Shown piece after piece: positions 31,880-42,715 of a stretch of DNA of 64,000 nt. The stretch's first letter is position 1; every line of letters starts with the position of its first letter. Below the pieces are notes generated by a model, which did not search any database, was not told the origin of the DNA, and saw nothing but the letters and a program-made list of their open reading frames with translations. A program made the position numbers and the translations under genes. The stretch comes from Acanthochromis polyacanthus (taxonomy: Eukaryota > Chordata > Actinopteri > Pomacentridae). The stretch covers positions 744,001 through 808,000 of the forward strand of contig NC_067123.1 of the NCBI RefSeq assembly GCF_021347895.1, written 5' to 3'.

Positions 31880-34086
31880 AGTGGCAGAGCCTTTTGCAAT
31901 GCTGTGTTAACTGGGAATTTGTAAGGGTAGCCTTGATGTAATGTATTGTACTTTTTATTGGGGGTGGGGGTTTGAATATCTGCCTGTTTAGTCATTAAAA
32001 CAGGGTTTGCATTTCAATCTTACTGACATGCCTAAGGTTGCATTTTTCTTCATAAATTGTTTACATCTGCATATTATTGCATATTTATAACTTGGACACA
32101 TTTACTATTAAAGGCCTAATTCTTTCAGTGGCTTAACATGACTCATAAGTGGAACTATGCTTTCATAAAAGAGAAGTAATAATCACCCAGATTACATAAT
32201 TTGGAGGGAGAGAGCAGCTGGCTTGGCTGTAGTCGACTGCTCACCTGGAACCCAACAAGTCTTTGACACTCGCCGGGGCACGGGGGGAAGTGGACGGGGG
32301 TCCGGACCAGATTTAGATCTGCATGTATCCAATTTGGTTGTTTGGGCCAGTAAAAACTTCCATTCTGGTGTTGTTCCTCACAGGGAAAATAGAGTACAGT
32401 AATGTTCCCTCAGTCAGCATTATTTTTAAGATCACAGTTCCGTAATCCTCAAACACTGCAGAAAAAGCAGTACTTTCGTCCATAATTCCAATAGAACAGT
32501 TATTCCTTTGCAGATCATGTTGAATCCCCCATCCGAGTTGCGTGATAAAATCCCCTTTGCTCAGGGCATTTCTACTCTGGTTTGCATCGAGCGACTACCA
32601 CCCAACGACTCCCAACTTGCGTCTCGATCAGGTGTAATTTAAAGTGAACTGAACCTTTTGCATATGCAATGACTGCACCCTTAATTAACATAGCAATGAT
32701 CTCATACTAAATTAATTTGAGCAATAACTTCATCTCTACCCTCTCCCAACTCGCACACTTGTACCATGCACCGACCGCATGGACACCTCCACTTTTAAGG
32801 AACTGAAACTATCTGCCCCTCGATCTGTCCTGTCTGCAGCTCAGAGCAGGCTCCTGATCAGGAAATGGAGAAATAGATGTCAGCCTCCAAATGTTGCTGG
32901 CATTCCATTGTGCAATCTTTTGGACAATGTGAACAGACTTATAAAAATCCCTAATCTAGTTTGAGTTTAATCTTTACTGTGAACACTTGACCCTAGTTCA
33001 CCTTAGCTCTTGACTTTTTATCTCATTACCAGGTTAAAATCCTTTAGTTTAACAGTTATCAGAACTCTTTCTAAAACATCTTAGTTTCATTCTAATCAAC
33101 TCTCTTAAAAGCATTCCCATTTCATAAAGCATAAGTTCCTCATTTTAGTCAAATCTATCAAAAACATCAGTTTCCTATGGTAACCAAAAACATCATTTGT
33201 CACAGTGAGTTGCTGTTCCGACTTTGTTACTGCTTAAAACAAAGATTCTCAAGACAATCTTTCAAAAATAATCAAACCATCACTTTTTACAGTGAGACAC
33301 TCTTCTGATTTTTACACTGTTTCAAAATCAAGGAACGTAACAAATAGACATTTGGTGAGTTCAAACACATTCATTAGGTTATGGCATAATCTGATCATAA
33401 GTCACAGGTTATAATATCACAATGTTCCCTTAATTAGCTGTTGTTCTGTCAGAGTCTCCCTCTTGTGGCTGATTCTGGGATCTCATATCTCCATGCTTCA
33501 CAACACATCAGGTGCTTTAAAAAATGTCCATGTGTTATGTACGATTTTGGTTCATTTTAACTTTCTAGTGATGTTTTCTACACATTGCACTTTCCCCGTT
33601 GCTGTTGTAACACTGCAGATTTCCCCACTGTGCAATTAATGAAATCTTCTCTTTTCCTAATATTTAGTGTGTCTATTTTAGTTTATTTTTGCATTATATT
33701 CAAAACACAAATTAGCTGTGATCAATATTAAAAAATCAGCTCTCTGCATCCATGAATTAAAAATTTTTGGTAGAAAAACCATAGCTTGCAAATTGGTACA
33801 CTGGTCTGATTTTGACCCAAAAGCTGAATGTGGGAAATTAGATGAAAGTTATCAAATCAAAGTCTTTATTAGGTGAGCCAAAGGTAATGAACAGGTGATC
33901 TGTCTGCATAGAAACAAATCCAACTAAGGAAGCAGAAAAAAGAAAAGAATAAACAGCATCCAAACACTTAATATGCAGGTAAATATTTTGAAAAACAATA
34001 GATAAAAGTCATACAAAAGGAGTTACCCAAACCAGAAAACGCAAGGAAACTACTGTTTTTTTTAAAACATAGATGAGCCTCCACCT
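31880..34086. other. Intergenic sequence with no recognised gene
   Basis: This lies between the THAP remnant and the next SINE. A 93-codon open stretch on the minus strand (32594 down to 32316) has no clear homology; see findings. A 61-codon plus-strand frame from 32779 is not recognised either. No repeat ends were identified. Confidence 0.45.
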
Positions 34087-34428
34087 CATCCATCCATCAT
34101 CGTTTCACCACTTAATCCTCATCAAGGTCATGGGGGGCTGGAGTCTATCCCAGCTACTTGGGGTGAAGGCAGGGGACACCTGGTCAGGTCACCAGTCTAT
34201 CACAGGGCTACAGAGACAAACAATCACATCTGAATTCACACCTATGGGCAATTTAGAATTATGACTTAACCTCAGCATGTTCTTGGACTGTGGGAGGAAA
34301 CTGGAGAACCCAGAGAAAATCCACGCATACAAACTCTAAGCAGAAAGATCCCAGGCTCAGGCTGGGACACGAAGCAGGGATATTCTAGCTGTGAGGGGAC
34401 AGTGCTAACCGTCAAGACACTGTGCAGC
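34087..34428 (-). mobile_element. tRNA-headed SINE
   Basis: Same family and orientation as 22143-22503, ending near 34428 with GTGCTAACCGTCAAGACACTG (A-box side) and starting with CATCCATCCATC (tail). It is more diverged, with a deletion in the middle. Confidence 0.72.
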
Positions 34429-35330
34429 TTTATGCCATACGGGGAATCTATATTTAAAGGATCTGTGGAAGAACCTGTGGCCTGGAGTTAATGATTCAAT
34501 ATCCGGTGTTTGATATTTGAGGCAGAGCACAGCAGATAACTGAGCAGGAGACATAAAGGAGAAAGAAAAAAGAGAGAAAAATACCACAAATACAACAGCA
34601 GCCGCCATGACACCAATATGTATTTGGACAGTGATGGCAAGCAAGTAGACATCGTTTATAATCTGTAAACCGTATGTAAGGCAGTAATTAAAACACACCA
34701 CTCGGTGGAGGTGTAGCACTGTATGTTGTTGTTGTGCTGATCCAAGCAATACAAGCTGTCCTTTCCAAGACACCGTTGTTTACAAGTGTTCTGCAGAGGG
34801 CGCCATGTTTCACTACATGTTATTTTTTTCCCCACTGTTGTTGAAGGTTGTCTGTGCATGAACAACAGGCAACAATTCAAACCATTCTCCATCACAACTA
34901 CGAGCCCTGCTGTCTGATCCTCTTCTCTCTGCATGACAACCTGCACCCAGATACACCAAGAAACACAACACAGAGCTACACAGGGTTTGTGGAGAGACGT
35001 CCCACATACAGCAGACACATAGGACCTTTGGCTAACACATCCTTCATAGATATTTATCCTTGAGCAGAAGAAGCAGTCTATTACAGACATGCAGAATGTG
35101 TTCAAACTGTGACAGTAATCATATAAAGTTGCTCTTCTACCTGTGGCTATAGTGTTCCTCTGTGTAGAATTATGACCATAAAGTGACAGCTATATGTTGT
35201 TTCTGTTCCATAGTTACATTGTGAGTAAAACTATGAGTTATTAACATTTAGAGTGAGTTGTTGAGATCAGATGTTTGAACAAGAAAAGTTGTTTGTAGAT
35301 TAACTGTTTCAATTTACTAATAATCAACAC
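34429..35330. other. 3' flank beyond MHC class I gene 3
   Basis: No gene could be supported. From about 35145 the sequence is homologous to the flank of gene 2 (18070-18240), and to the left side of the retroviral insertion (11935-11960). Minus-strand frames here have no recognisable domain. Confidence 0.45.
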
Positions 35331-35344
35331 CTTATCAATAATAT

Positions 35345-35535
35345 AGATTTGTGGCTCTGTCCTTATTTCTGTCCTCATGTTTCAGTCTCTGGTGACTGTG
35401 ATTCAGTAGAGGCTCCATCATCTGATGCAGGTTCCTTGTTCTTCTTGCTGGTTCTTGTTCAAGACATCTGTTTATTGAAGATCGTTCTTTACTCTTTGTT
35501 CTGCTGGAGAACTTAGAACCAATCAGATACGTCTT
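35345..35535 (-). other. Conserved 3' UTR segment of MHC class I gene 3
   Basis: Homologous to 18240-18430. On the minus strand it contains AATAAA (complement of 35471-35476), the likely poly(A) signal. Coding is not supported. Confidence 0.5.
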
Positions 35536-35687
35536 ATAGTTCTCCATGATGGATAAGACACTAAACATTTAAAGTGTCCACATGTTTTGTTTCCAATTTG
35601 GGTTAGTTGTAGAGGCTTAATAATTGCAAACAGAATCAAATACGCTGTAAGATAAAGGTTTTGAGGGAATCCCAATTTCACTGGAGT

Positions 35688-35718
35688 TTACTCTTCTCCT
35701 CCAGCCTTGTCTGAGAGT
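35688..35718 (-). CDS. MHC class I gene 3, last coding exon
   Basis: Acceptor CCTGACAG, then L-S-D-K-A-G-G-E-E and TAA at 35690-35688. It is reached because gene 3 has CGA where gene 2 has TGA in the preceding exon. The frame is inferred from exon phases and not supported by transcripts. Confidence 0.55.
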
Positions 35719-35925
35719 CTGTCAGGACAGATTAAGAAATGAACAAGTTAAATTACTGGTCAGATGCATAGAATTCATTATACATGACTAATTATCAGAT
35801 ACTAACAATTAAAAGGTGTAATAGGCTGGTGTTTACAGAAGAGCAAATATTATCTCAGTATTCTGTTGAGTGTTTTTAGGTTCGTTAATATCTGCAATGC
35901 ATAGATGGAACAAGGACATACTCAC

Positions 35926-35968
35926 TGTGATCGGTTAGGATCTGAATTACTGTCTGTAGAATCTGAGG
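35926..35968 (-). CDS. MHC class I gene 3, second cytoplasmic exon
   Basis: 43 bp, acceptor after a T-rich run ending TAG, donor GTGAGT. Reads T-S-D-S-T-D-S-N-S-D-P-N-R-S and continues. Ser-rich tails like this are usual in fish class I. Confidence 0.68.
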
Positions 35969-36042
35969 CTAAAAAAAAAAGAGTTTAAAACCCAACAGAT
36001 CAGACTGATTACAGATCGACAGTAAATATCAGAAAATCTTAC

Positions 36043-36060
36043 TGTTAGCAGCTCTGAACC
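36043..36060 (-). CDS. MHC class I gene 3, first cytoplasmic mini-exon
   Basis: 18 bp between TTGTTTTAG and GTAAGA. Gives G-F-R-A-A-N with its neighbours; the Pro of gene 2 is Ala here. Confidence 0.7.
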
Positions 36061-36183
36061 CTAAAACAAAGATGAGAGATGACTGAAGTTAAAATGATGG
36101 ATCAATAATTTGCCATAAAGAAGTTTCACAGATTTCTGCTTTGAATGTGAAGGTCGGACAGCTGCTCTTGTGTTACTGTGTAC

Positions 36184-36297
36184 CGTTAGTCTTCTTTGTC
36201 CACATGAAGAGTCCAGTGATGCAGAGCAGCAGCAGCAGCAACAGTAGACCTACAACTACTCCAATGACAGCACCAGCAGGAAACCCTGATGGAGGAA
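36184..36297 (-). CDS. MHC class I gene 3, connecting peptide and transmembrane exon
   Basis: 114 bp, three codons longer than in gene 2. The extra codons extend the leucine run in the membrane segment through a (CTG)n stretch. V-P-P-S-G-F-P-A-G-A-V-I-G and the stop-transfer W-T-K-K-T-N are the same as in gene 2. Acceptor TTGGTTCCAG, donor GTACAC. Confidence 0.85.
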
Positions 36298-36391
36298 CTG
36301 GAACCAAAACACAAACCTCAGAGTGCATCTGGACTTCAGAACAGGGATAAATATGTTTCATTTCCAGACTCCACTGTTCTGACTGACTTAC

Positions 36392-36694
36392 CCCAGTTAG
36401 TCCTGATCACTGATTTGTCCAGTTTGGTGATGATGTCATCTTTGACATCAGACATCTGAAACACACAGTCGTACTTCATCCAGTCTTCAGGAGTGATTGA
36501 TGAGATGTTCAGGTCAACACTCATCTGGAAGGTTCCATCATGGTTGGGGAGGATCTCTCCTTTGTCCACGTCTTCATAAAGCTCCTCTCCATCTTTCCTC
36601 CAGAACAAGTCGGCTCTGTTGGGGTAGAAACCTGTAGCGTGGCAGGTGACCGGAGAGGAGGGAGTCTTCTGGAGGAGAGACACTGAGGGAAGAT
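36392..36694 (-). CDS. MHC class I gene 3, alpha-3 (Ig C1) exon
   Basis: 303 bp, fully open, acceptor TCTCTCTCCAG and donor GTAAG, phase 1. C1 hallmarks V-T-C-H-A-T-G-F-Y-P and K-Y-D-C-V-F-Q are intact, as is W-R-K-D-G-E-E. It is closely similar to gene 2, with differences such as D/N in the F-Y-P loop and S-G-V/S-D-V near the end. Confidence 0.93.
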
Positions 36695-36699
36695 CTGGA

Positions 36700-38169
36700 G
36701 AGAGAAACTGATGAGTCTTAAATGAACGTGACAGATCTAAAGACTCTACTCGGAAGTGAGATTAGTGGATTAGCTGGTATGCTGAGCCTAAAGTCAGAGT
36801 TTTCAGTGTCAAAAAGTTGGTTCTGTTTAAACCTGATAGATCTCCATGGTAACAGATGCTGTGGAGCTAACCAGGTCCAGAACAGGTTCTGTTCAGAGTT
36901 CAGATTTCAATCAGCTGTAAGAAGCATCTCCCTTTAACCAAAGCATTAATAATAAGCGATTATTTATGAGTGATACAGATTCTCAGCTGAAGGAAATATT
37001 TCATCTGTAAACCTGTTGATCTGTACTTTACTAAAACCACTGAATGAAGGCATTACAGTATCACACACTGTATGCATCATGTTGCCATGGGAACCCAACA
37101 TGTATTTAGTTGGTGATGCAGAAATTATATAAATATGTTTTTATGTTTAGTTCTGCTACTATGGCAGCTGATGAAACACAGATTAGAAATGTAATGAATT
37201 TATTAGTATTTACTACAGAGAATGTTTAATTAGAAACATTAATTTCATTTTGATTTGGCCTCAAATTACAGTGATATCCTGCATTATGTAACAGTGTCAG
37301 ACCTGAATATACTTCAATACAGGTCATATTTACATATATGGAGTCTGAAGTTCTGCGATAATGTTCAGTAAATCAGCTGCATTGATTGGTGAAATTAATA
37401 TACAAACACATTTAAAAGTTGTTTTTTTTTTTACCAGTTTTTTACCACTGCTTTGCTTCATTTGGAGTAGCAGTGCTTTATAAGGTCACATATTTTTATA
37501 TTCCTCATTTTTCTCCATTACAATAACCTGCTGACTGAAGCAGCTACATATGATTGCATCATTTTGTACAGAAGAAGAGTCAAATAACATGTTTAACATC
37601 TCCTTTTATGTGAATGCATGAAGTGGACAGCAGAAAGTCTGAGTTAACAAAGAAAGTTGATAACTACCTTCGTGTTACCTGTTAACTCTGACTGAGGTTT
37701 TGTTGAGCCAACTAACACAAAGAAAGCCCAGCTATGTCAAACTGGCTTCATAGTATACCTCTCTGGATGTGTTGTGTGTCTGTTACAGCCCCTGGTGAGC
37801 GTAAATTCATGAATGGTGGTGCTGATGGTTTGTGCTGACTTTCTGGGCTGAGGAGCTCCACAGCCCACCTGTCTCCAATCATCGATGATTGACCTGGAGC
37901 TTCAGACCTGCTCTGAAGCTCGTTCCTCTTCCTGCCTAATGCCGTGCCTGACTGGACCACCACCCAGCTCCCTCCACCTTCATCCAATCCAGCTGCAATA
38001 ATCACTACACCTAGGGTTTTAATCTCACCTCAGTGCTGCCTGTGGCTTGTGCTCTTTGTAAAGTATGTAGCTTCTCGTAGGTTGGTTACCTAGGTTCGGA
38101 GTTATCTGTGTCTTTTGTTTTCTGTAGGTATTGAGAAATGACTACTTGTAGCTAATATGTGCTTTAAAG
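36700..38169. other. Intron between alpha-3 and alpha-2 of gene 3
   Basis: Non-coding. The first ~150 bp match the gene 2 intron (19625-19800). From about 37780 (TGTTACAGCCCCTGG) to 38169, continuing after the hAT at 40237, the sequence is absent from gene 2 and looks like an inserted repeat, possibly an LTR, but I could not fix both ends. Confidence 0.45.
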
Positions 38170-38258
38170 CAGTGGTTCTCAACCCTGTTCCTCAGGACCC
38201 ACTGTCCTGCATGTTTTAGATGCTTCCCTGCTCCAACACACCTGATTCAAATGATCAG

Positions 38259-38929
38259 TAGTGATGTTACGCTCGAGCCAGTTTGCTCGACACAGTGCCG
38301 AGCTTTTGAAGCCAAAGTGTTCCGAGACGGTGTTTCGATCCCTGCTTCAGCACGCCCACAATCGACTATCGAGAATGAGGCCTCATTACGTCACATCGCG
38401 TGTCGTGGTGCTTCGAGCGAACTTTGAAGGGGTTGGACATTTCAATCTGTCCAGGTCTTAAAAGGCATAGGGGTTTGATTCACTCCTCAAATTGTGGGTT
38501 TTTGGGAGGAGGAGATCACGCTAGTGCATTTGCTATTTGTCATTTTGAGAGAAGTTAGGGAGAGTATACATTTAGTTAGAATTTAGTTTAGATATATCTA
38601 GTTGCATTTCATACATTAAATAACACACAGATACATACGCATAGATTCACACATACACAACACACATTCATTCATAGAAACACACTACACATATATGCAC
38701 ACAAACATACATATATAACGTTTTAAAACATTTATTACAAGTTCAAAGCAGTGTGAGACAAGCAGTCCTGAGGCTTTTTCATTTTTTCCACTTAGGTGCA
38801 GTTCAGACACAGGACCAGCAGATGTCACTCTTCTGGTTGTGTCAAATGCTTCGAAGCAATGTGTCATTCTTGAAGCAGATGTGTCAAAGTGGTTCATTGC
38901 TTCATGAAGCTTTGATTTCACCATCACTA
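38259..38929. mobile_element. Short non-autonomous hAT with exact 8-bp TSD
   Basis: 671 bp, ends TAGTGATGTTACGCTCG and, on the complement, TAGTGATGGTGAAATCA; exact duplication ATGATCAG (38251-38258 and 38930-38937). Ends and CTTCGAG-type subterminal motifs match the 3.0-kb hAT at 7753-10757, so it is probably a deletion relative of that family. No ORF. Confidence 0.92.
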
Positions 38930-38966
38930 ATGATCAGCTTGTCATGATGACGAGCTGATCATTGAA

Positions 38967-39938
38967 TCAGGTGTGTTGGAGCAGGAGGATCAGGCTTTGG
39001 TGGTCAGATCCCGTCTCGGCGCACAGCTGGGAGAAGAGGCGAGATTTCAGGGGTCTTGATTTGATGTAATTCACCATCTGCACAGCCTGATCCAGCACCT
39101 CAGTCAGCTCCGAGGGCATGGTTTTGGCAACTAATGCCTCTTGATGCAAAATGCAGTGATTTGTCACAAAATGTGGGTTTTCTGCTTTTACCTTGGCAAT
39201 GAATCCTTTCACTCTCCCCGTCATGCATGCTGCACCATCTGTGCAAAGACTGACGCAGATTGTTCTGAATATTTTTTCTCCCGTAGTATGGCTTTCTATT
39301 TCTTTACAGAAGAAAAAAGTTTCTTTGATAGAGTCATCATCAACATATCTGATGTTTGCCAGGAGTTGGGCAGCCCCACTAATGTCAGTAGACTCGTCTA
39401 TTTGGAGAGAAAATCTGCCGCTCGCCTGTAGTTTCTCTGTTAAATGTTGCTCAATGTCTTCTGACATGTCGTCTATTCGTCTTTTGATTGTATTATCGGA
39501 GGACGGCACTTTGGAAAGCTCATTTGCGGCATCTGGACCCAGCATGACACCTGCAATTTTTTGGCAAGCGAGGAGAATGAGGGTCTCCGCTATTGTGTGA
39601 GGTTTCTTTTGTTTTGCGATAAGCTCAGCCAGGACGTAACTAGCCTCCATTGCCTTTTCAGACACTTTCACACAATCCAACAAACGATGTTGCTGCCTCT
39701 GGTTTAGATCCCGTGCTCTTTTAAAGTAGGCTAAGTTTCTCCCAGTATGGGAGGGATGTTTGGTTTCCAAATGCCTCTTCAGCTTGCTCGGAACCATGTT
39801 AGCATTAGCTAACTTCTCCCGACAGAGAACACACTTGGGCAGGGGAGTGTTGACATCCCCGGTCCAAATGAAGCCATATGACAGGTAACTGGTCGTCGGC
39901 AGTCTCTGTGCTGATGGTTGGTGGTTTGCTCTGCACAA
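38967..39938 (-). pseudogene. hAT transposase (ZBED5/SCAND3-like), C-terminally truncated
   Basis: An open frame of 323 residues. Residues about 25-62 form a BED finger (C-V-L-C-R-E-K-L, then L-K-R-H-L-E-T-K-H). The RNase H-like domain follows, with L-Q-I-D-E-S-T-D-I and C-T-D-G-A-A-C-M-T-G. It ends shortly after G-S-D-H-Q, where family members continue with W-L-S-R-G and the C-terminal dimerisation region; here the frame runs into the element's left end. The catalytic C-terminal part is missing, so it is inactive, although the N-terminal half has no stops. Confidence 0.85.
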
Positions 39939-40236
39939 GAAATCGCTCCATTTTCGCTCTCGTTTGATTTCTCTAAGGTGTCAGTCTCATAATTCCAACC
40001 TGCGCAACTGCGTGACCCGCGAAATATGAGTTCTCTTTGAGTTTTTTTTTCTGAAGAATTGTTTTTAGGTATTTTGCCTCTGTCTTATGAAATGAGTGCA
40101 TACAAAGCAGTGATATAGTAAAATAAAAAAATATAATTCTGTAATTGTGTATTGCAATAATAATGTATGGTTGTCACAAAATCCCACGGCACACCAGTGT
40201 GCCGCAGCACACCATTTGGGAACCACTGCTTTAAAG

Positions 40237-40583
40237 GCACTCGTTTAGTTGCTATCGTGTCTAGAAGTTCGGTCGCAGAGTTCAGTTTTGTTGTTTAGTT
40301 TAGATTTTGTTTTAGCTATAACTTGGTTTTAATTGATTCTTTGAGTTAGCAGCACCCATCAGAACGGTTTTCTTTGTTTTATTACCTTTTCTTTTATTAA
40401 TTATATCAATAAGCAATAAATTGCTTTACTTCAATAATACACTGTTTTGTTGCTTTGCCTCGTTGATCCTAGACAGCTGGATCGTAATATTATCTTTGCA
40501 ATGTTTCATTTTCACTGGATGCTCCTGTGGATAGAAACAGGTGAAGTACATAACTGTGTGTATCTCAGGTTGTGTAATTCTAC
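40237..40583. other. Intron next to alpha-2 of gene 3
   Basis: Positions 40315-40583 are homologous to 20125-20407 in gene 2 (shared TTAGCAGCA-CCATCAG and CCTCGTTGA-CCTAGACA). Non-coding. Confidence 0.6.
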
Positions 40584-40862
40584 CTGTTCCCTGCAGAAAA
40601 TTCCTCCTGTACTGCACGTACTTCTTCAGCCAGTCGGGGTACATGTGCATGTAGTAGTTTCTATTGTTCTCCAGTCTAGCTTTGTCTGCGTCCCATCTGT
40701 GTTTGGTGATTAATGCCTCTGGTTTTGAAGCGATCCATGTCAGCGTCTGCAGGTCCAGCACTATGAAGTCTTCTCCATCATATCCAAATTGCTTAAAACC
40801 CCTGATTTCTCCAGTTTCATCATCCCATTCTATGCCACTCATTCTCTGCAGGATGTGGGCAC
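40584..40862 (-). CDS. MHC class I gene 3, alpha-2 exon lacking both cysteines
   Basis: 279 bp, acceptor GTGTCTCAG, donor GTAGAA, phase 1 and fully open. It reads A-H-I-L-Q-R-M-S-G-I-E-W-D-D-E, F-G-Y-D-G-E-D-F, L-T-W-I-A-S-K and Y-M-H-M-Y-P-D-W-L-K-K-Y-V. The first disulfide cysteine is replaced by Ile (S-G-I-E-W against G-G-C-E-F in gene 2). The second is replaced by Tyr (H-M-Y-P-D against R-V-C-P-D). Other alpha-2 hallmarks and splice sites are intact. Loss of both partners of a conserved disulfide is unusual and would affect groove stability; the gene may encode a non-classical product or be decaying without stops. Confidence 0.9.
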
Positions 40863-41404
40863 CTGAGACACAGAGAAGGAGATTTTATTGGTTTACTGTT
40901 AAGGCTGACTGACATGGACACAAATATCATCTCAACAATCTTTTGACTCACAGAAAACCAACTGTGACTACCCACTAATGACCAAACAGGCAGACAGAGT
41001 GACTCCTTAGAACTGATGTTACCACAACGGGCTTCATTCAGTGTCAACAGTGTGGAACAGAGTTAAGTTTTCTGTTAACTTGTTGGGATGGTAACACAAT
41101 TCATTTAAATGGTGGAAGAGGTTTGTTGTGTTTCCTGTCTTTGTGGGCAAAGATCTCCTGGATATCTTGCAACAGATTTCACTCTGCTGTTCATCCATCT
41201 TGATGTACAAACGCAGTGTGATCTCTCTTTGCTACAATGTCCCTATTTTGTGAAGATTTCATCCATTTTTATGTTTTAATAATGCATGTGTTTGTGTTTT
41301 CCCTTTTTGACCCTATGTGCCAGCTGGACAGCCTTGTTGCTGTGACCTGACAGTGAGTGTGCAGATGAAGGAAGGCCATCATGAACAACAGAAAAATGGA
41401 AAAT
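40863..41404. other. Start of the expanded intron of gene 3
   Basis: Positions 40976-41140 match the gene 2 intron at 21595-21765. After that, gene 3 carries about 14 kb (to 55285) that gene 2 lacks. No coding sequence. Confidence 0.65.
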
Positions 41405-42715
41405 CATTATGAAATAAATTTCTATCATAATTCAAGAGCATTTTAAATTGATTTGTGGGCAGCATTTATCAATTTCATTCTCAGATTTCGTGATATTGTC
41501 TCTCAGAACTCTGCTCTCGCGCTCAAATTTGCTCTGCGTGTGCTCAAACTGTGTTCTCGCACTCGGTTACGATGCTGCTCGCACAGATTTCTTGCGCTCA
41601 AACTCAAACTCTTCCTCTTGCTCTCACGGAACTTCTGTTCACGGATCTCTGCTCTGCTCTTGGATTTTTTGTGTATCAACGCTGTCAACCAATAGAAGGC
41701 CGGCTAGCTTTGACCAATCACATTATCCCTGTTTGTATACGGGTGCGTTCGCTGTTTTTCCGAGGAGCGTCGCATACGGGCAGGCACTCTTTCAACAGGT
41801 TTTATCCACTCCCTACCTCCGGGACTGTAATAAATGTGATTTCTTTAATTTTTTTGACCACTGTTGGAATAAAATATCATTCAATACATACAACAGCGTC
41901 CGAGCTTCTCATTAAAATGGTTATATTGTATAATAATAGCGGCATCGAACACTGCTCTTTGAGGTGTGCTGGTGGAGAAAACAATGTCACCATCCTGAAG
42001 CTAGCGGGACTACATACTTGATACTTCACACAGCAGCAGCAGAGGTGCAGATGTTGTAGCTGAGAAAGTTTGGAGGTTGCCACTTCTTGCATTCCCAAAA
42101 TAGTAGGGGAGTCAGATTTTGTTAAGTGACCCAACAAAATCTGACTCCAGCACACCTCAAAGAGCAGTGTTCGATGCCGCTATTATTATACAATATAACC
42201 ATTTTAATGAGAAGCTCGGACGCTGTTGTATGTATTGAATAATATTTTATTCCAACAGTGGTCAAAAAAATTAAAGAAATCACATTTATTACAGCCCTGG
42301 AGGTAGGGAGTGGATAAAACCTGTTGAAAGAGTGCCTGCCCGTATGCGATGCTCCTCGGAAAAACAGCGAACGCACCCGTATACAAACAGGGATAATGTG
42401 ATTGGTCAAAGCTCGCCGGCCTTCTATTGGTTGACAGCGTTGATACACAAAAAAATCCAAGAGCAGAGCAGAGATCCGTGAACAGAAGTTCTGTGAGTGC
42501 AAGAGGAAGAGTTTGAGTTTGAGCGCAAGAAATCTGCGCGAGCAGCATCGTAACCGAGTGCGAGGACACAGTTTGAGCACGCGCAGAGCAAATTTGAGCG
42601 CGAGAGCAGAGTTCTGAGAGACAATATCACGAAATCTGAGAATGAAATCGATAAATGCTGCCCACAAATCAATTTAAAATGCTCTTGAATTATGATAGAA
42701 ATTTATTCCATAAAT
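41405..42715. repeat. Large palindrome (fold-back element), about 570-bp arms
   Basis: Left arm about 41405-41972, right arm about 42147-42715, spacer about 175 bp. The arms are inverted copies with only scattered differences, for example CTCTTGCTCTCACGG against CTCTTGCACTCACAG. Outer ends read ATAAATTTCTATCATAATTC. The spacer holds a smaller palindrome, GAGTCAGATTTTGTT and its complement (about 42109-42146). All long frames on both strands are mirror images of each other and are not genes. It could be a fold-back DNA transposon or a recent inverted duplication. Confidence 0.9.

Larger units (their letters stand above)
38170..40228 (-). mobile_element. hAT transposon with BED-finger transposase
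   Basis: The ends CAGTGGTTCTCAACCC and, on the complement, CAGTGGTTCCCAAATGG are inverted repeats. The 8-bp duplication CTTTAAAG is exact (38162-38169 and 40229-40236). It holds the 5' part of a transposase gene on the minus strand and a second hAT (38259-38929). The left end shows an internal inverted CTGATTCAAATGATCAG/GATCATTGAATCAG structure seen in MITEs of this family. Confidence 0.92.

Noticed and set aside
34405..35105. Minus-strand frames of 122 and 149 codons, one starting with a hydrophobic stretch
   Set aside because: The hydrophobic start looks like a signal peptide, but there is no conserved continuation, no splice support and part of the frame overlaps a SINE.
35335..35568. Frame resembling the one at 18215-18430
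   Set aside because: The similarity comes from duplicated 3' UTR; the frames are not conserved at the protein level and lie after the stop codons.
41448..42672. Several frames of 120-180 codons on both strands
   Set aside because: They are mirror images across the palindrome and read a repetitive CGCTCAAA-rich arm; no protein domain is visible.
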